Below are positions 17,446 through 26,468 of a DNA stretch of 64,000 nucleotides, piece by piece. Both the position numbers and the translations under genes were made by a program. Numbering within the stretch: position 1 is the stretch's first letter; the number at the start of each line of letters is the position of its first letter. This DNA comes from Floccifex porci (lineage in GTDB: Bacteria > Bacillota_I > Bacilli_A > Erysipelotrichales > Erysipelotrichaceae), in contig NZ_VUMM01000002.1 of NCBI RefSeq assembly GCF_009696175.1, positions 124,001-188,000 of the forward strand, given 5' to 3'. Below the pieces are notes generated by a model. It worked only from the letters and a program-made list of their open reading frames with translations. It was not told where the DNA came from and made no database searches.

Positions 17446-17461
17446 TCATTCTCCATCTTTT
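17430..17461. terminator. Perfect 32-bp palindrome, bidirectional terminator
   Basis: AAAAGATGGAGAATGA followed by its exact complement in reverse, centred between 17445 and 17446. It gives A-rich and T-rich flanks on both strands and serves the two converging genes. Both stop codons lie inside it. Confidence 0.85.
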
Positions 17462-18522
17462 GATTTCATAATTTCACATATCAGTTCAACCACTCTTTTT
17501 GTATTGTTTCCATCTTTAAACGATACATATTTCTTTTGAAATTCAGGATGAATAGATATTGATTTATGAAGTACTTTATTTAATTCTTCTTCACTTTGAC
17601 AAACAGGACCTGGAAAATCCTGATAGAAATCTATATTGAATCCAATGGTTTGTTTATAGGTATCATAATCTGGAACAAAACCAATCATTTCTTTATTTAA
17701 AAGACAGTAATCAAAAATAACCGATGAATAATCAGATATCATACAGTCACTGACCTTCATTAATTCATATAAATCTTCATGTGACACATTTAAAACATTA
17801 TTCTGCTGAATCTGAATATCCTGTAAAAGAGGATGAAATTTACATAAAATCATTTCATTTTCTTCTAATTTCAGTGAATCAAAATGTATACATTCCATTT
17901 TAAATCCATCAATAATATTTCCTCTGAATGTAGGTGCATAAAGAATCAGTCTTTTATTTCTACATTGTGGATATTTTTCATAAAAATGAATTTCTTCTTT
18001 ATTTATTAACATATCCATTCTGGGAAGACCAGTCACAATTACCTGATCTTCTTTTACATGAAAGGCTTCACTGTAACACTTTTTCCAGTAAGGTGAATTA
18101 CAGATGACATAATCATAATTCTGAATTGGATATTGTCTTTGAATCTGATTTCCAAATTTTTTAACCGCTCCTGGTGCATGCCAGATCTGCATTACTTTTG
18201 TGTTTTCTGGTTTAAAATAAGAAACTACATAATTGTTGTCATTTAGAATAATTAATTTTGATTTTTTTAAATCAATCAATTGTTTCATACAATTAAAGAA
18301 ATAACCCAGTTTTCCTTTTATATTCTGTTCAAACACAATCAGATTGTAATGAATATCAAAAGATTTATTTCTTAACTGTTCATCAATCAATTTAAAATCA
18401 GAACTTAAATGATCCTGTGTTAACGATACAAAGGTAATGCGATTGGGATCCTGTTTTATAAAGAAAGTCAAAGCGTCTAAAATTTTAAGAACGATTCTTA
18501 AAATAATTTTACTGAGCCCCAT
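17446..18522 (-). CDS. CDP-glycerol:polyglycerophosphate glycerophosphotransferase family protein
   Basis: A 358-residue peripheral membrane transferase of the TagB/TagF family that adds glycerol phosphate from CDP-glycerol to a wall or lipid acceptor. Motifs are QIWHAPGAVKKFG near residue 112, VTGLPRMDML near 165, LYAPTFRG near 193, CKFHPLL near 228 and MISDYSSVIFDY near 260. The N-terminal helix is hydrophobic and basic. It overlaps the next upstream transferase by 14 bases. Whether it primes, extends or branches the polymer cannot be told from sequence. Confidence 0.87.
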   Translation of the reverse strand: MGLSKIILRIVLKILDALTFFIKQDPNRITFVSLTQDHLSSDFKLIDEQLRNKSFDIHYNLIVFEQNIKGKLGYFFNCMKQLIDLKKSKLIILNDNNYVVSYFKPENTKVMQIWHAPGAVKKFGNQIQRQYPIQNYDYVICNSPYWKKCYSEAFHVKEDQVIVTGLPRMDMLINKEEIHFYEKYPQCRNKRLILYAPTFRGNIIDGFKMECIHFDSLKLEENEMILCKFHPLLQDIQIQQNNVLNVSHEDLYELMKVSDCMISDYSSVIFDYCLLNKEMIGFVPDYDTYKQTIGFNIDFYQDFPGPVCQSEEELNKVLHKSISIHPEFQKKYVSFKDGNNTKRVVELICEIMKSKDGE

Positions 18523-19714
18523 GATTTATATCCTCGTATAAAATATCAACCACACGTTTTGAAGCGTATCCATCTTCTTTATTATTGAAATAAGAATTAA
18601 AAGAAGATAGTTTATTAAAATCAAAAATTGAATTGGAAATGTCTTTTAACATTTCTTCTTCTTTACGATAAATCTTACCTGGAAGTTCGTTATATATATC
18701 CAGATAGAATCCTCTTAAATCTTTTGCGTATTCTTCCAGATCGTACATATAGAAATAGATGGGACGATTTAAAATGGCATAATCAAAGAATACAGATGAA
18801 TAATCCGTGATTAAAATATCACAGCATTCATACAATTGAGCAATATCCATTGTGGCATCCACAGAATATAAAAATCCTTCCAATTCTTTATCTTCTTTAA
18901 ACGTATTGATGATCAGATAATGTGGTTTAAAGATTACTACATATTCATCGGATAATATTTCTTTCCATTTATGAAAATCCGCCTGCAGTTTAAATGTATA
19001 GCCTGCCGCTACATAAGAATTATCTCTCCAGGTAGGAGCATATAAAATTACTTTTTTATCCAGTGGAAGATTCAATTGTTTTTTCTTTTCCTTTACCCGA
19101 TTTAAATCCACATGAGATAATATATCATTTCTTGGATATCCTGTTTCAATTAATTTTGATGGATGAATATTAAAGGCATGTGGAAATATTTTAGAACAGA
19201 ACGCATTGGGTGAAATCATATAATTGTATCGACTTACATCCACATCATATGTTTTATACATACTTTGTGCATCCATTTGAGATCGATAAAATGTCGCATT
19301 TTTATCCAGTTCAATATCGTGTGCCAATTTTTTTAAAGGCGTTCCATGCCAGGTCTGTAAATAAATCTGATTTTCTTTTTTTAATACATATCCAGGTAAT
19401 TTACAATTCACGACCCAGATTTTTGAATGAGCTAAATAGTAAAAATAAGAAAAACTGAAATATTCTATGATTTTCGCATTTTCAATATATATATTTTTCT
19501 TTTTATGATTTTTAATAGCCCATACAAATTTATAATTTTTAAATCGTTCATCCTGAATCATATACTGATGAATGGCTTTTGGATTATCTGAATATCCTCT
19601 TCCATGAAAGGCAATAAATAAGATGGTATGATCATCCACTGGTATAAAACGATAGATCAGTCGATTGGCAATTACAATGCATTTATGAATAATTTTTTTG
19701 ATCCATTTCAACAT
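18509..19714 (-). CDS. CDP-glycerol glycerophosphotransferase family protein
   Basis: A 401-residue member of the TagB/TagF family. Seen in order are LFIAFHGRGYSDNPKAIHQY near residue 31, VWAIKNHKK near 65, QTWHGTPLKKLAHD near 131, ETGYPRNDIL near 196, LYAPTWRDNSY near 221, FKPHY near 252 and ILITDYSSVFFDYAI near 298. Both catalytic-type histidine motifs (WHGTP and KPH) are present. It lies three bases behind the fusion transferase and overlaps the following one, in a teichoic-acid operon. Confidence 0.9.
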   Translation of the reverse strand: MLKWIKKIIHKCIVIANRLIYRFIPVDDHTILFIAFHGRGYSDNPKAIHQYMIQDERFKNYKFVWAIKNHKKKNIYIENAKIIEYFSFSYFYYLAHSKIWVVNCKLPGYVLKKENQIYLQTWHGTPLKKLAHDIELDKNATFYRSQMDAQSMYKTYDVDVSRYNYMISPNAFCSKIFPHAFNIHPSKLIETGYPRNDILSHVDLNRVKEKKKQLNLPLDKKVILYAPTWRDNSYVAAGYTFKLQADFHKWKEILSDEYVVIFKPHYLIINTFKEDKELEGFLYSVDATMDIAQLYECCDILITDYSSVFFDYAILNRPIYFYMYDLEEYAKDLRGFYLDIYNELPGKIYRKEEEMLKDISNSIFDFNKLSSFNSYFNNKEDGYASKRVVDILYEDINHGAQ

Positions 19715-19716
19715 TT

Positions 19717-21951
19717 TTATTCATCCTTTTTATTAAAAAATACTCTTTCAACACATCGTTTAGAGGCATTTCCATCATCCAGATGACAGAAACGATTATA
19801 GAACTGATCGTATCTTTCTTTATATTCTTCTTCAATCTGATCTATATTTTTAATTGCCTCTAATACTTCTTCATTTGTGTATAATAAAGGTCCTGGAACT
19901 TCACTCATCATATCAATATAGAACCCACGTAACTGATTTTTATATTTTTCAATGTCATATGTATAGAATAAAATAGGTCGTCTTAAATTGGCATAATCAA
20001 AGAATACCGATGAATAATCGGTAATACATATATCACTGATCAGATACAGTTCTGAAATATCATCGTATTGTGATACATTATACGCAAATCCTTCCAGTCC
20101 GGTCGTATCCAGTCGATCCGATATATATTGATGAGTTCTTAATAATAGAACATATTCATCACCTATATTTTCTTTCAACATTTTACAGTCCAGCTGAAGT
20201 TCAAATTTATATTGCCCTTTTCCATAATATTCATCATCACGCCAGGTAGGAGCATATAAAATTGTTTTCTTATCCAATGGAATATTTAATTTTTTCTTGA
20301 TTTCCAATGCCAGTTCTTCTTTATTTTCCGCATACAATATATCGTTTCTTGGATATCCAACAGCTAACATTTCTCCTTCATACATAAAACAGCGAGCTAA
20401 TGTTTCCGTTGAAAAATCATTGGCACTGATCAGATAATCCCAGTCTTTTCTTTGTTTATAAAACTGCTGCTTATATTTTGGAGAAGCCGCTGTAACTTCT
20501 TCCTGATCAAATACCAGTCGTTTTAATGGTGTTCCATGCCACGTTTCCAGAAAAATCTGATCTTCTCTTTTTCGATACCATAAAGGAGGTCGAACATTAA
20601 ATACCAGATATTTTGCACGTGCTAAATAATAAGCATATTCAAAAGAAAAACGTTTTACGACCTTTCCACCATATTTTGGTTTACTTCCATTGTTTAAAGC
20701 CCATACACATTCAAACTGTCCTGGATAATGAGACTCTAAATATTCATAGATATATTTTGGAGAATCAGAATAATTTTTCGCATTAAAGGTTTCAAACAAT
20801 ACAACATTTTTTAATACCGGTTTCTTTAGATATACATGATAATACATTAATTTGTACATTGTATTCTTATTTTTTGTCATTTGTTTTAACTTCTTTTTAC
20901 CTAAGAATAAACGTACTTTCTTTAAGGTTGCATCCAGATTGTCTTCCTGAATGGATTTGATCATCTGCTGTTTTTCATATGAATATTCCTTTACGGTTTT
21001 ATCCGGAATCTGTTTCATGATCTTTGAAAAATAATGGAAATATTCATTTTTCCATTCTGGTTTTTCACTTCTTCTTAAACGACGAATAAAATGACGGAAA
21101 TAATAATTTATGATCTTACGATCGATTAAAACCGATAATACAGGATTGTCTGTTTTTTCATGTGCACGTTCATATGATTTCATTCTTTCATAAAAACGAT
21201 TTTCATCTTCTTCCTGTCTTAAAGCTGGATAATTAATTGGATCGTTATGTCTTCTTTTCACATAAATTGCTTCTAAACAAGGTTTAAAAGAAGAAGCTTT
21301 ATCTAAACATTCAATAACAAAAGGAAAATCACTATAATATTTCATAGTTTCATCAAATCGTATTTCCTGTTCCAGTAAAAACTGTCTTCTGTAGGCATGA
21401 GATAAAACAGTAATATTATTGGATCCTTTTTTCTTTTTAAACATGTGATAATAAGCCAGTAATTTTGTATCTTTCATTGGATAGGAATCTAAGAAATCCT
21501 GAATCTTCTGCATAGATTCCATCTCTTTCATTTCCTGTTCTTCTTCATCCAGATTTTCCATTTTTTTATTCTGTTTCTCTAAAAAATTGGCCATATTGTT
21601 CCAGGTATTATTCACCTGTCCATATACAATATCTTCATTGGATAATGCTTGTGACAAAATGGAAAGAGTATCTTCCAGTACATAATCATCGCTGTCCAAA
21701 AAATAAACATAATCTCCATTCGCATATTTTATCCCTAAATTTCTTGAAGAAGCCACTCCATGATTTCGATTTTCAATTACTCTGATTTTTAATTCTTTAT
21801 ATTCTTCCAGCAGATCTTCTATTTTTTCTTCATTATGATCTAAAACCAGAATGGTCTCAAAATCATGAAAAGAACTATTTAAAAGAGAATTTAAACATTC
21901 TTTTAAATAGTTTTTATATTTATAAAAGGGAATCACAACACTCAACAACAT
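19717..21951 (-). CDS. Fusion of GT2 glycosyltransferase and CDP-glycerol glycerophosphotransferase
   Basis: The 744-residue protein joins two enzymes. Residues 1 to about 330 are a GT-A family 2 glycosyltransferase: LLSVVIPFYKYKNYLKECLNS at the start, ASSRNLGIKYANGDYVYFLDSDD near 65-85, and an RRHND-type region near 230. Residues about 380-744 form a TagF-like domain with ETWHGTPLKRLVFD near 470, VGYPRNDIL near 535, LYAPTWRDDEYYGKG near 563, LRTHQY near 603 and CITDYSSVFFDYANLRRP near 640. The fusion may couple sugar addition to glycerol-phosphate transfer. It belongs to the tagD/tagGH cluster. Confidence 0.9.
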   Translation of the reverse strand: MLLSVVIPFYKYKNYLKECLNSLLNSSFHDFETILVLDHNEEKIEDLLEEYKELKIRVIENRNHGVASSRNLGIKYANGDYVYFLDSDDYVLEDTLSILSQALSNEDIVYGQVNNTWNNMANFLEKQNKKMENLDEEEQEMKEMESMQKIQDFLDSYPMKDTKLLAYYHMFKKKKGSNNITVLSHAYRRQFLLEQEIRFDETMKYYSDFPFVIECLDKASSFKPCLEAIYVKRRHNDPINYPALRQEEDENRFYERMKSYERAHEKTDNPVLSVLIDRKIINYYFRHFIRRLRRSEKPEWKNEYFHYFSKIMKQIPDKTVKEYSYEKQQMIKSIQEDNLDATLKKVRLFLGKKKLKQMTKNKNTMYKLMYYHVYLKKPVLKNVVLFETFNAKNYSDSPKYIYEYLESHYPGQFECVWALNNGSKPKYGGKVVKRFSFEYAYYLARAKYLVFNVRPPLWYRKREDQIFLETWHGTPLKRLVFDQEEVTAASPKYKQQFYKQRKDWDYLISANDFSTETLARCFMYEGEMLAVGYPRNDILYAENKEELALEIKKKLNIPLDKKTILYAPTWRDDEYYGKGQYKFELQLDCKMLKENIGDEYVLLLRTHQYISDRLDTTGLEGFAYNVSQYDDISELYLISDICITDYSSVFFDYANLRRPILFYTYDIEKYKNQLRGFYIDMMSEVPGPLLYTNEEVLEAIKNIDQIEEEYKERYDQFYNRFCHLDDGNASKRCVERVFFNKKDE

Positions 21952-21960
21952 AACATTCTC

Positions 21961-22347
21961 CTATTTTTTCAATTCTTCTTTTAATTGTGTGGTACTAATT
22001 CCTTCTGTTCTTGGTAAATATACAACTTCACAATAGTCCTTCAGAAAATCAAATTTACCTTTCCAGTCATCTCCCATCACAAAAACATCTACATTATATT
22101 TTTTCACATCTTCAATTTTCTGTTCCCAGCTGTTTTCTGGTATAACTTTATCTACATATTTTATTGCTTCTACAATAGCCATACGATCGGTATCTTTGAT
22201 TTTACATTTCTTTCCTTTTAAGGAATTAAAATCATCACTGCTTACCGCTACAATTAAGTAATCTCCCAATGCTTTTGCACGTTTTAATAAGTTTAAATGT
22301 CCAACATGAAATAAATCATACGTTCCATAAGTAATAACTGTTTTCAT
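21961..22347 (-). CDS. tagD: Glycerol-3-phosphate cytidylyltransferase
   Basis: This 128-residue enzyme makes CDP-glycerol from glycerol 3-phosphate and CTP, feeding the three transferases that follow. The cytidylyltransferase signature GTYDLFHVGHLNLLKRAKALGD, with HVGH, is at residues 8-29, VMGDDWKGKFD near 91 and LPRTEGISTT near 111. Length matches TagD enzymes. It lies six bases behind the ABC transporter ATPase in the same operon. Confidence 0.95.
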   Translation of the reverse strand: MKTVITYGTYDLFHVGHLNLLKRAKALGDYLIVAVSSDDFNSLKGKKCKIKDTDRMAIVEAIKYVDKVIPENSWEQKIEDVKKYNVDVFVMGDDWKGKFDFLKDYCEVVYLPRTEGISTTQLKEELKK

Positions 22348-22353
22348 TGTATC

Positions 22354-23163
22354 CTACCTTTCAAATAATCGATTCAGAAACGATTCTTTTTTCTTTTCTT
22401 TTATAATTCTCTGTTCAAATTTTTTATTTAATAATTTTTTCTGTTCTTTTTTAGAAAGTGCATTTAATTCTTTTACATATTCATCATAATGGGAAGCCAC
22501 TGTTTTGATTTCTCCATATTCTTTTAAAATTCCACCTTCTAACCAGATAGCCGTATCACAGAAAGACAATACCTGTGGCAGCGAATGAGAAATAAATATA
22601 ATGGTTTTCCCGCTCTTTTTTAACTCTGTCATCTTATCCAGACATTTTTTCGCAAATCCTTTATCACCTACCGATAAAGCTTCATCCACAACAATAATAT
22701 CTGGATCCAAAGCCAAATTAATGGAGAAACCTAGTCTTGATTTCATCCCCGACGAATATTTTTTTACCGGCTGGTATAAGAAATCTCCTAATTCCGCAAA
22801 TTCAATAACATCGTCTACAATTTTCTGCACCTGTTTTTTCTTTAATCCCAGTAAAGCTCCTTTTAACTGAATGTTTTCTAAACCTGTTAACTGCTGATTC
22901 AATCCAGTATTGATTGCGATCAGTGCCTGTTCTCCATTAACGGTAATCTTACCTTCTTCTGGTTCTGAAATACCAGATAAAATGACGGACATGGTTGATT
23001 TTCCCGATCCATTGGTTCCTAAAATTCCAACCACTTCCCCCACTGGAATTTTAAAACTGACATCTTTCAATGCATAAAACTGTTTTCCTTTATGTTTTTT
23101 ATCATTTGACTTTAAAGTATAGATTTTTGATACATGATCAAATATTACCGCATAATCTTCCAT
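22354..23163 (-). CDS. tagH: Teichoic acid export ATP-binding protein
   Basis: A 269-residue ABC ATPase that powers export of wall teichoic or related polymers with its membrane partner. Walker A GILGTNGSGKST is near residue 47, the signature KYSSGMKSRLGFSI near 136, Walker B DIIVVDEALSVGD near 154 and the H-loop FISHSL near 189. The last 50 residues are lysine-rich. Full TagH proteins in Bacillus have a long C-terminal extension that is absent here. It follows tagG by 12 bases. Confidence 0.92.
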   Translation of the reverse strand: MEDYAVIFDHVSKIYTLKSNDKKHKGKQFYALKDVSFKIPVGEVVGILGTNGSGKSTMSVILSGISEPEEGKITVNGEQALIAINTGLNQQLTGLENIQLKGALLGLKKKQVQKIVDDVIEFAELGDFLYQPVKKYSSGMKSRLGFSINLALDPDIIVVDEALSVGDKGFAKKCLDKMTELKKSGKTIIFISHSLPQVLSFCDTAIWLEGGILKEYGEIKTVASHYDEYVKELNALSKKEQKKLLNKKFEQRIIKEKKKESFLNRLFER

Positions 23164-23175
23164 AGCTTCACCACC

Positions 23176-23985
23176 TTAAATCAGATCCGCAAATTTTGCT
23201 TTAAACTTATGCATCAGAACACTTCCAAATGCGAACAGGAACAGTGTAATGATCCAGAAACAAATAGCTCTATATCGATAAGGCCAGAATCCTTCATGAT
23301 AGAAAAAACAGTCTCTATATCCACAGACAATATAATAAATTGGATTTGACTTCATGATAAACGCAATTTTTGGATAATGCTCAAAACGAGATAAAGGCCA
23401 TAGAATCGGTGTAAGATATAATAAAAGTCTCATAATAGAAGAGACAAATTTTCTTGTGTCTCTGGCTATCATATTAAGTACACTTAATACCATTGTGATG
23501 GAAATATTAAAGGCAATGGCACAGAAACAATAATAGATCAATCCAAGCCAGTGTATATCAGGTCTATAACCCTGTACTATAAAAATAAGAATCAGTACGA
23601 TCATTAAACAAAAATGATTAAACAGTTCTTTTAAAACCACTGTAGCTGGTAAGATACTGACTGGAAATTTCATCTTGGATATCATTTTTGAATGTGCAAA
23701 TATCGCATTGCATCCATCTACAATACATGGTCGAACAAAAAACCATACAACCATACCCGCCAACATCCAGTTAAAGAAAGGAATGCCGTCCACTGAATTT
23801 CTCTCCATGACAAATCCAAATACAAACCAATATGTCAGTAAATTGATAGCTGGACTGGCAAAATTCCAGAACAATCCTAATTTGGTATCTCTCATATCGG
23901 CTAATAATTCATATTTAGAAATACTGAAAATACGATACAGATTTGAAAAATTTTCTTTTATAACATATTGAATACTTTTAAACAT
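23176..23985 (-). CDS. tagG: Teichoic acid export permease
   Basis: A 269-residue ABC-2 type membrane protein with about six hydrophobic segments. The segment LGLFWNFASPAINLLTYWFV near residue 32 is typical of TagG and polysaccharide exporters, as is MISKMKFPVSILPATVVLKE. It pairs with TagH. I placed the start at ATG 23985 because GAGGT lies upstream; longer readings run into the rpoE terminator. It heads the operon tagG-tagH-tagD followed by three transferases. Confidence 0.92.
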   Translation of the reverse strand: MFKSIQYVIKENFSNLYRIFSISKYELLADMRDTKLGLFWNFASPAINLLTYWFVFGFVMERNSVDGIPFFNWMLAGMVVWFFVRPCIVDGCNAIFAHSKMISKMKFPVSILPATVVLKELFNHFCLMIVLILIFIVQGYRPDIHWLGLIYYCFCAIAFNISITMVLSVLNMIARDTRKFVSSIMRLLLYLTPILWPLSRFEHYPKIAFIMKSNPIYYIVCGYRDCFFYHEGFWPYRYRAICFWIITLFLFAFGSVLMHKFKAKFADLI

Positions 23986-24021
23986 AACAATACCTCGCAT
24001 ATAGTTTATCATATCGATAAA

Positions 24022-24052
24022 TAAAAAGATGCCTTTTGGCATCTTTTTTTTC
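24022..24052 (-). terminator. Rho-independent terminator of rpoE
   Basis: The minus strand has AAAGATGCC, loop AAAA, GGCATCTTT and more T residues: a stem of at least 9 bp with a tetraloop. It separates rpoE from tagG. Confidence 0.9.
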
Positions 24053-24110
24053 ACATTCCCTCTCCTTTCTTCATTTATTTTAACAATATTAAATGAAGAA
24101 AGAGTGACAA

Positions 24111-24410
24111 TTATTCATTTTCTTCTAATTCTTCAACTTCATCATCTTCATCTTCAATTGATAAAGAATCTGTATCCATTGTACTTTCTGATAAAGTATG
24201 ACGAGATTTCAGATCCCATGTATTTTGTGGCATATTGAAAAAACGCCCATCAATTGATAAATCGGTATAGAATTGTGCGATATTATCTTCAAATTGAGAT
24301 TCATTATATCCCATTTGTTTGCTTACTTCTGTCCAAAGATTAATAAAAGACATAGGTTGTTTTTGCTCTTTTAAAACACTAAGAGCTACATCGATCATTG
24401 ATTTTTTCAT
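24111..24410 (-). CDS. rpoE: RNA polymerase delta subunit
   Basis: Delta is a Firmicutes-specific RNA polymerase subunit that raises specificity and recycling. The 99 residues start with a HARE-HTH domain (SMIDVALSVLKEQKQPMSFINLW, then FYTDLSIDGRFF) and end in an acidic tail, EDEDDEVEELEENE. The tail is much shorter than in Bacillus, where the protein is about 170 residues. It lies behind argS in the same direction, with a strong terminator after it. Confidence 0.92.
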   Translation of the reverse strand: MKKSMIDVALSVLKEQKQPMSFINLWTEVSKQMGYNESQFEDNIAQFYTDLSIDGRFFNMPQNTWDLKSRHTLSESTMDTDSLSIEDEDDEVEELEENE

Positions 24411-24431
24411 AATTAAAACTCCTTAAAAAAA

Positions 24432-26066
24432 TTACATTGATTCAACTGCTTCAACTCCTATGCAATCCAATGCATTTGCTAAAACAATTTGCGTAGCTTT
24501 TACTAAAGCCAATCTTTGCGCACTTAATTCTAAATTGCTTCGGTCAACGACTTTGCAGGCGTTATAGAAACTATGGAATTTTGACGCTAAATTCTGAATA
24601 TAATGACAAACTTTATGAACCTGACGAGTCTTTGCACTGTCAATAATCACTTTTTTGAATTCCTGTAAAGTCTTCATTAATTCAATTTCTTTTTCATCCA
24701 CAAGCAAATCATAAGATGAAGCCAATTCTATATCTTGTGCCTGCTTTTGAATGGAACACATTCTGGCATGTGCATATTGAGCGTAGTAAACAGGATTTTC
24801 ATTGGATTGTTTCTTTGCCAGTTCAATATCAAAATCTAAATGAGAATCCAAAGCTCTCTGAACAAAGAAATAACGAGCTGCATCTACACCAACGGAATCA
24901 CACAATTCATTGATGGTTGTCGCATTTCCTTCTCTTTTGCTCATTTTCATTTCTACACCATTGCTTACCAGACGAACCATTTGAATAATATCCACATTTA
25001 ATTTTGTTTCATCATTTCCCAAAGCGGTCATAGATGCTTTTAAACGAGGAATATATCCATGATGATCCGCACCAAAGAAATCCACAATAATATCGTATCC
25101 TCTTTGATATTTGTCGTTGTGGTAGGCAATATCTGGAACTAAATATGTATAGGAACCATCTTGTTTCTGCAATACACGATCTTTATCGTCTTTAAAACGA
25201 GTGGTTTCAAACCATAAAGCTCCATCTTTACGATATGTATATCCTTTTTCTTCTAAAAGGTTGAGTGCTTCATCCATTTTTCCTGCATCTCGAATGGCCT
25301 GTTCACTTGACCATACATCAAAAGAAACACGATATTGAGATAGATGTTCTTTGATTTTATCCAATTCAAAGCGAATTCCTTCTTTTTTAAAGAAATCTAA
25401 ATTCTCTTTTGTTGGTTCTAAATATTGATCTGGATATTGTTTTGCCAGTTCATATCCTTTTTCTTTTACATCCTGTCCATTGTATCCATCCGGACCAATT
25501 TCAGTATCTATACCATGTGCCTGACGATAGCGTGCATTCAAAGACAATGCCAGATTGGTAATCTGATTTCCTGCATCGTTTACATAATATTCACGCGTTA
25601 CATCATAACCTGCTTTTTTCATAATACGGGCACAGCTGTCTCCCCAGGCAGCTCCACGAGCATGTCCCAGATGCAAAGAACCTGTTGGATTGGCACTTAC
25701 ATATTCCAGATTGACTTTAATTCCATTTGAAGGTTGTGTACCATAGTTTTCTTTCTTTTCCAGTATTTCTCTGATCACATTTGTAAAACTGTTTTTATTC
25801 AGTATAAAATTTAAAAACCCAGGTCCAGCAATTTCAATTTCAGATACATCTTCCATTTCAAAATGATCAATGATCTTCTGAGCAATCATTCTAGGATTCT
25901 GTTTTAACTGTCTTGTCAGCTGCATCGCAACATTTGAAGAAAAATCTCCATGATTTTTATTCTTTGGTATTTCAATCACAATATTTTTCCAATCCAATTC
26001 AATATCAAAAGCTTTCATTACCGCTTTCTGAATGGCCTGTTTTAATTGAACATCAATGCTTTCCAT
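24432..26066 (-). CDS. argS: Arginyl-tRNA synthetase
   Basis: A class I synthetase of 544 residues charging tRNA-Arg. The HIGH motif appears as HLGH in ANPTGSLHLGHARGAAWGD near residue 116, and the KMSKS loop as MKMSKREGN near 358. The C-terminal anticodon-binding domain follows. The start overlaps the upstream DUF1934 gene by 25 bases, so translation is probably coupled. The DUF1934-argS-rpoE grouping is also known from Bacillus. Confidence 0.97.
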   Translation of the reverse strand: MESIDVQLKQAIQKAVMKAFDIELDWKNIVIEIPKNKNHGDFSSNVAMQLTRQLKQNPRMIAQKIIDHFEMEDVSEIEIAGPGFLNFILNKNSFTNVIREILEKKENYGTQPSNGIKVNLEYVSANPTGSLHLGHARGAAWGDSCARIMKKAGYDVTREYYVNDAGNQITNLALSLNARYRQAHGIDTEIGPDGYNGQDVKEKGYELAKQYPDQYLEPTKENLDFFKKEGIRFELDKIKEHLSQYRVSFDVWSSEQAIRDAGKMDEALNLLEEKGYTYRKDGALWFETTRFKDDKDRVLQKQDGSYTYLVPDIAYHNDKYQRGYDIIVDFFGADHHGYIPRLKASMTALGNDETKLNVDIIQMVRLVSNGVEMKMSKREGNATTINELCDSVGVDAARYFFVQRALDSHLDFDIELAKKQSNENPVYYAQYAHARMCSIQKQAQDIELASSYDLLVDEKEIELMKTLQEFKKVIIDSAKTRQVHKVCHYIQNLASKFHSFYNACKVVDRSNLELSAQRLALVKATQIVLANALDCIGVEAVESM

Positions 26067-26431
26067 GATACATCCTCCTTATTTGTTAATACAAAATGAA
26101 ACAACTGAACATCTGTTTCCTGTATTAATTTATATTTAATTTCAATAGAATTTTTATTTATTCTATATAGACTTGTTTCACATTTCAAGCCTATTTTTCC
26201 AAACTCTGTTTCAATATGCCCTTTTGTACCTGAATTTTCTTTTAATGTCAGCACTACACGATAATCCGATTCATTTTCAATGATCATTCCTTTTGAATAG
26301 ATTTTCCATTTTAAATCTGTATTTCCATTCATATGAATACAATATCCATTATTTATAGGTACAATTTGTGCTTGTCCATTAAAAACCATTTCATTATGAA
26401 TCTGATCTGTCATACATACGTTTAAAATCAT
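26042..26431 (-). CDS. DUF1934 (YwiB-like) beta-barrel protein
   Basis: A 129-residue protein like YwiB, a small lipocalin-like barrel of unknown role that often precedes argS in Firmicutes. Its pattern of alternating polar and hydrophobic residues, such as KWKIYSKGMIIENESDYRVVLTLKE, is typical. There is no ribosome-binding site before either the ATG at 26431 or the one at 26413, and the promoter lies so close that the mRNA is nearly leaderless. The overlap with argS supports coexpression. Confidence 0.75.
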   Translation of the reverse strand: MILNVCMTDQIHNEMVFNGQAQIVPINNGYCIHMNGNTDLKWKIYSKGMIIENESDYRVVLTLKENSGTKGHIETEFGKIGLKCETSLYRINKNSIEIKYKLIQETDVQLFHFVLTNKEDVSWKALMFN

Positions 26432-26440
26432 AGCGTAGAT

Positions 26441-26468
26441 ATAATACTATATATTTTATTTTTTTCAA
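26441..26468 (-). promoter_or_regulatory. Promoter of the DUF1934-argS-rpoE operon
   Basis: The minus strand has TTGAAA (26468-26463), a 16-base spacer and TATTAT (26446-26441). Only nine bases separate the -10 from the first ATG, giving a 5' leader of a few bases at most. The -35 overlaps the end of the upstream HD-domain gene. Confidence 0.6.
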
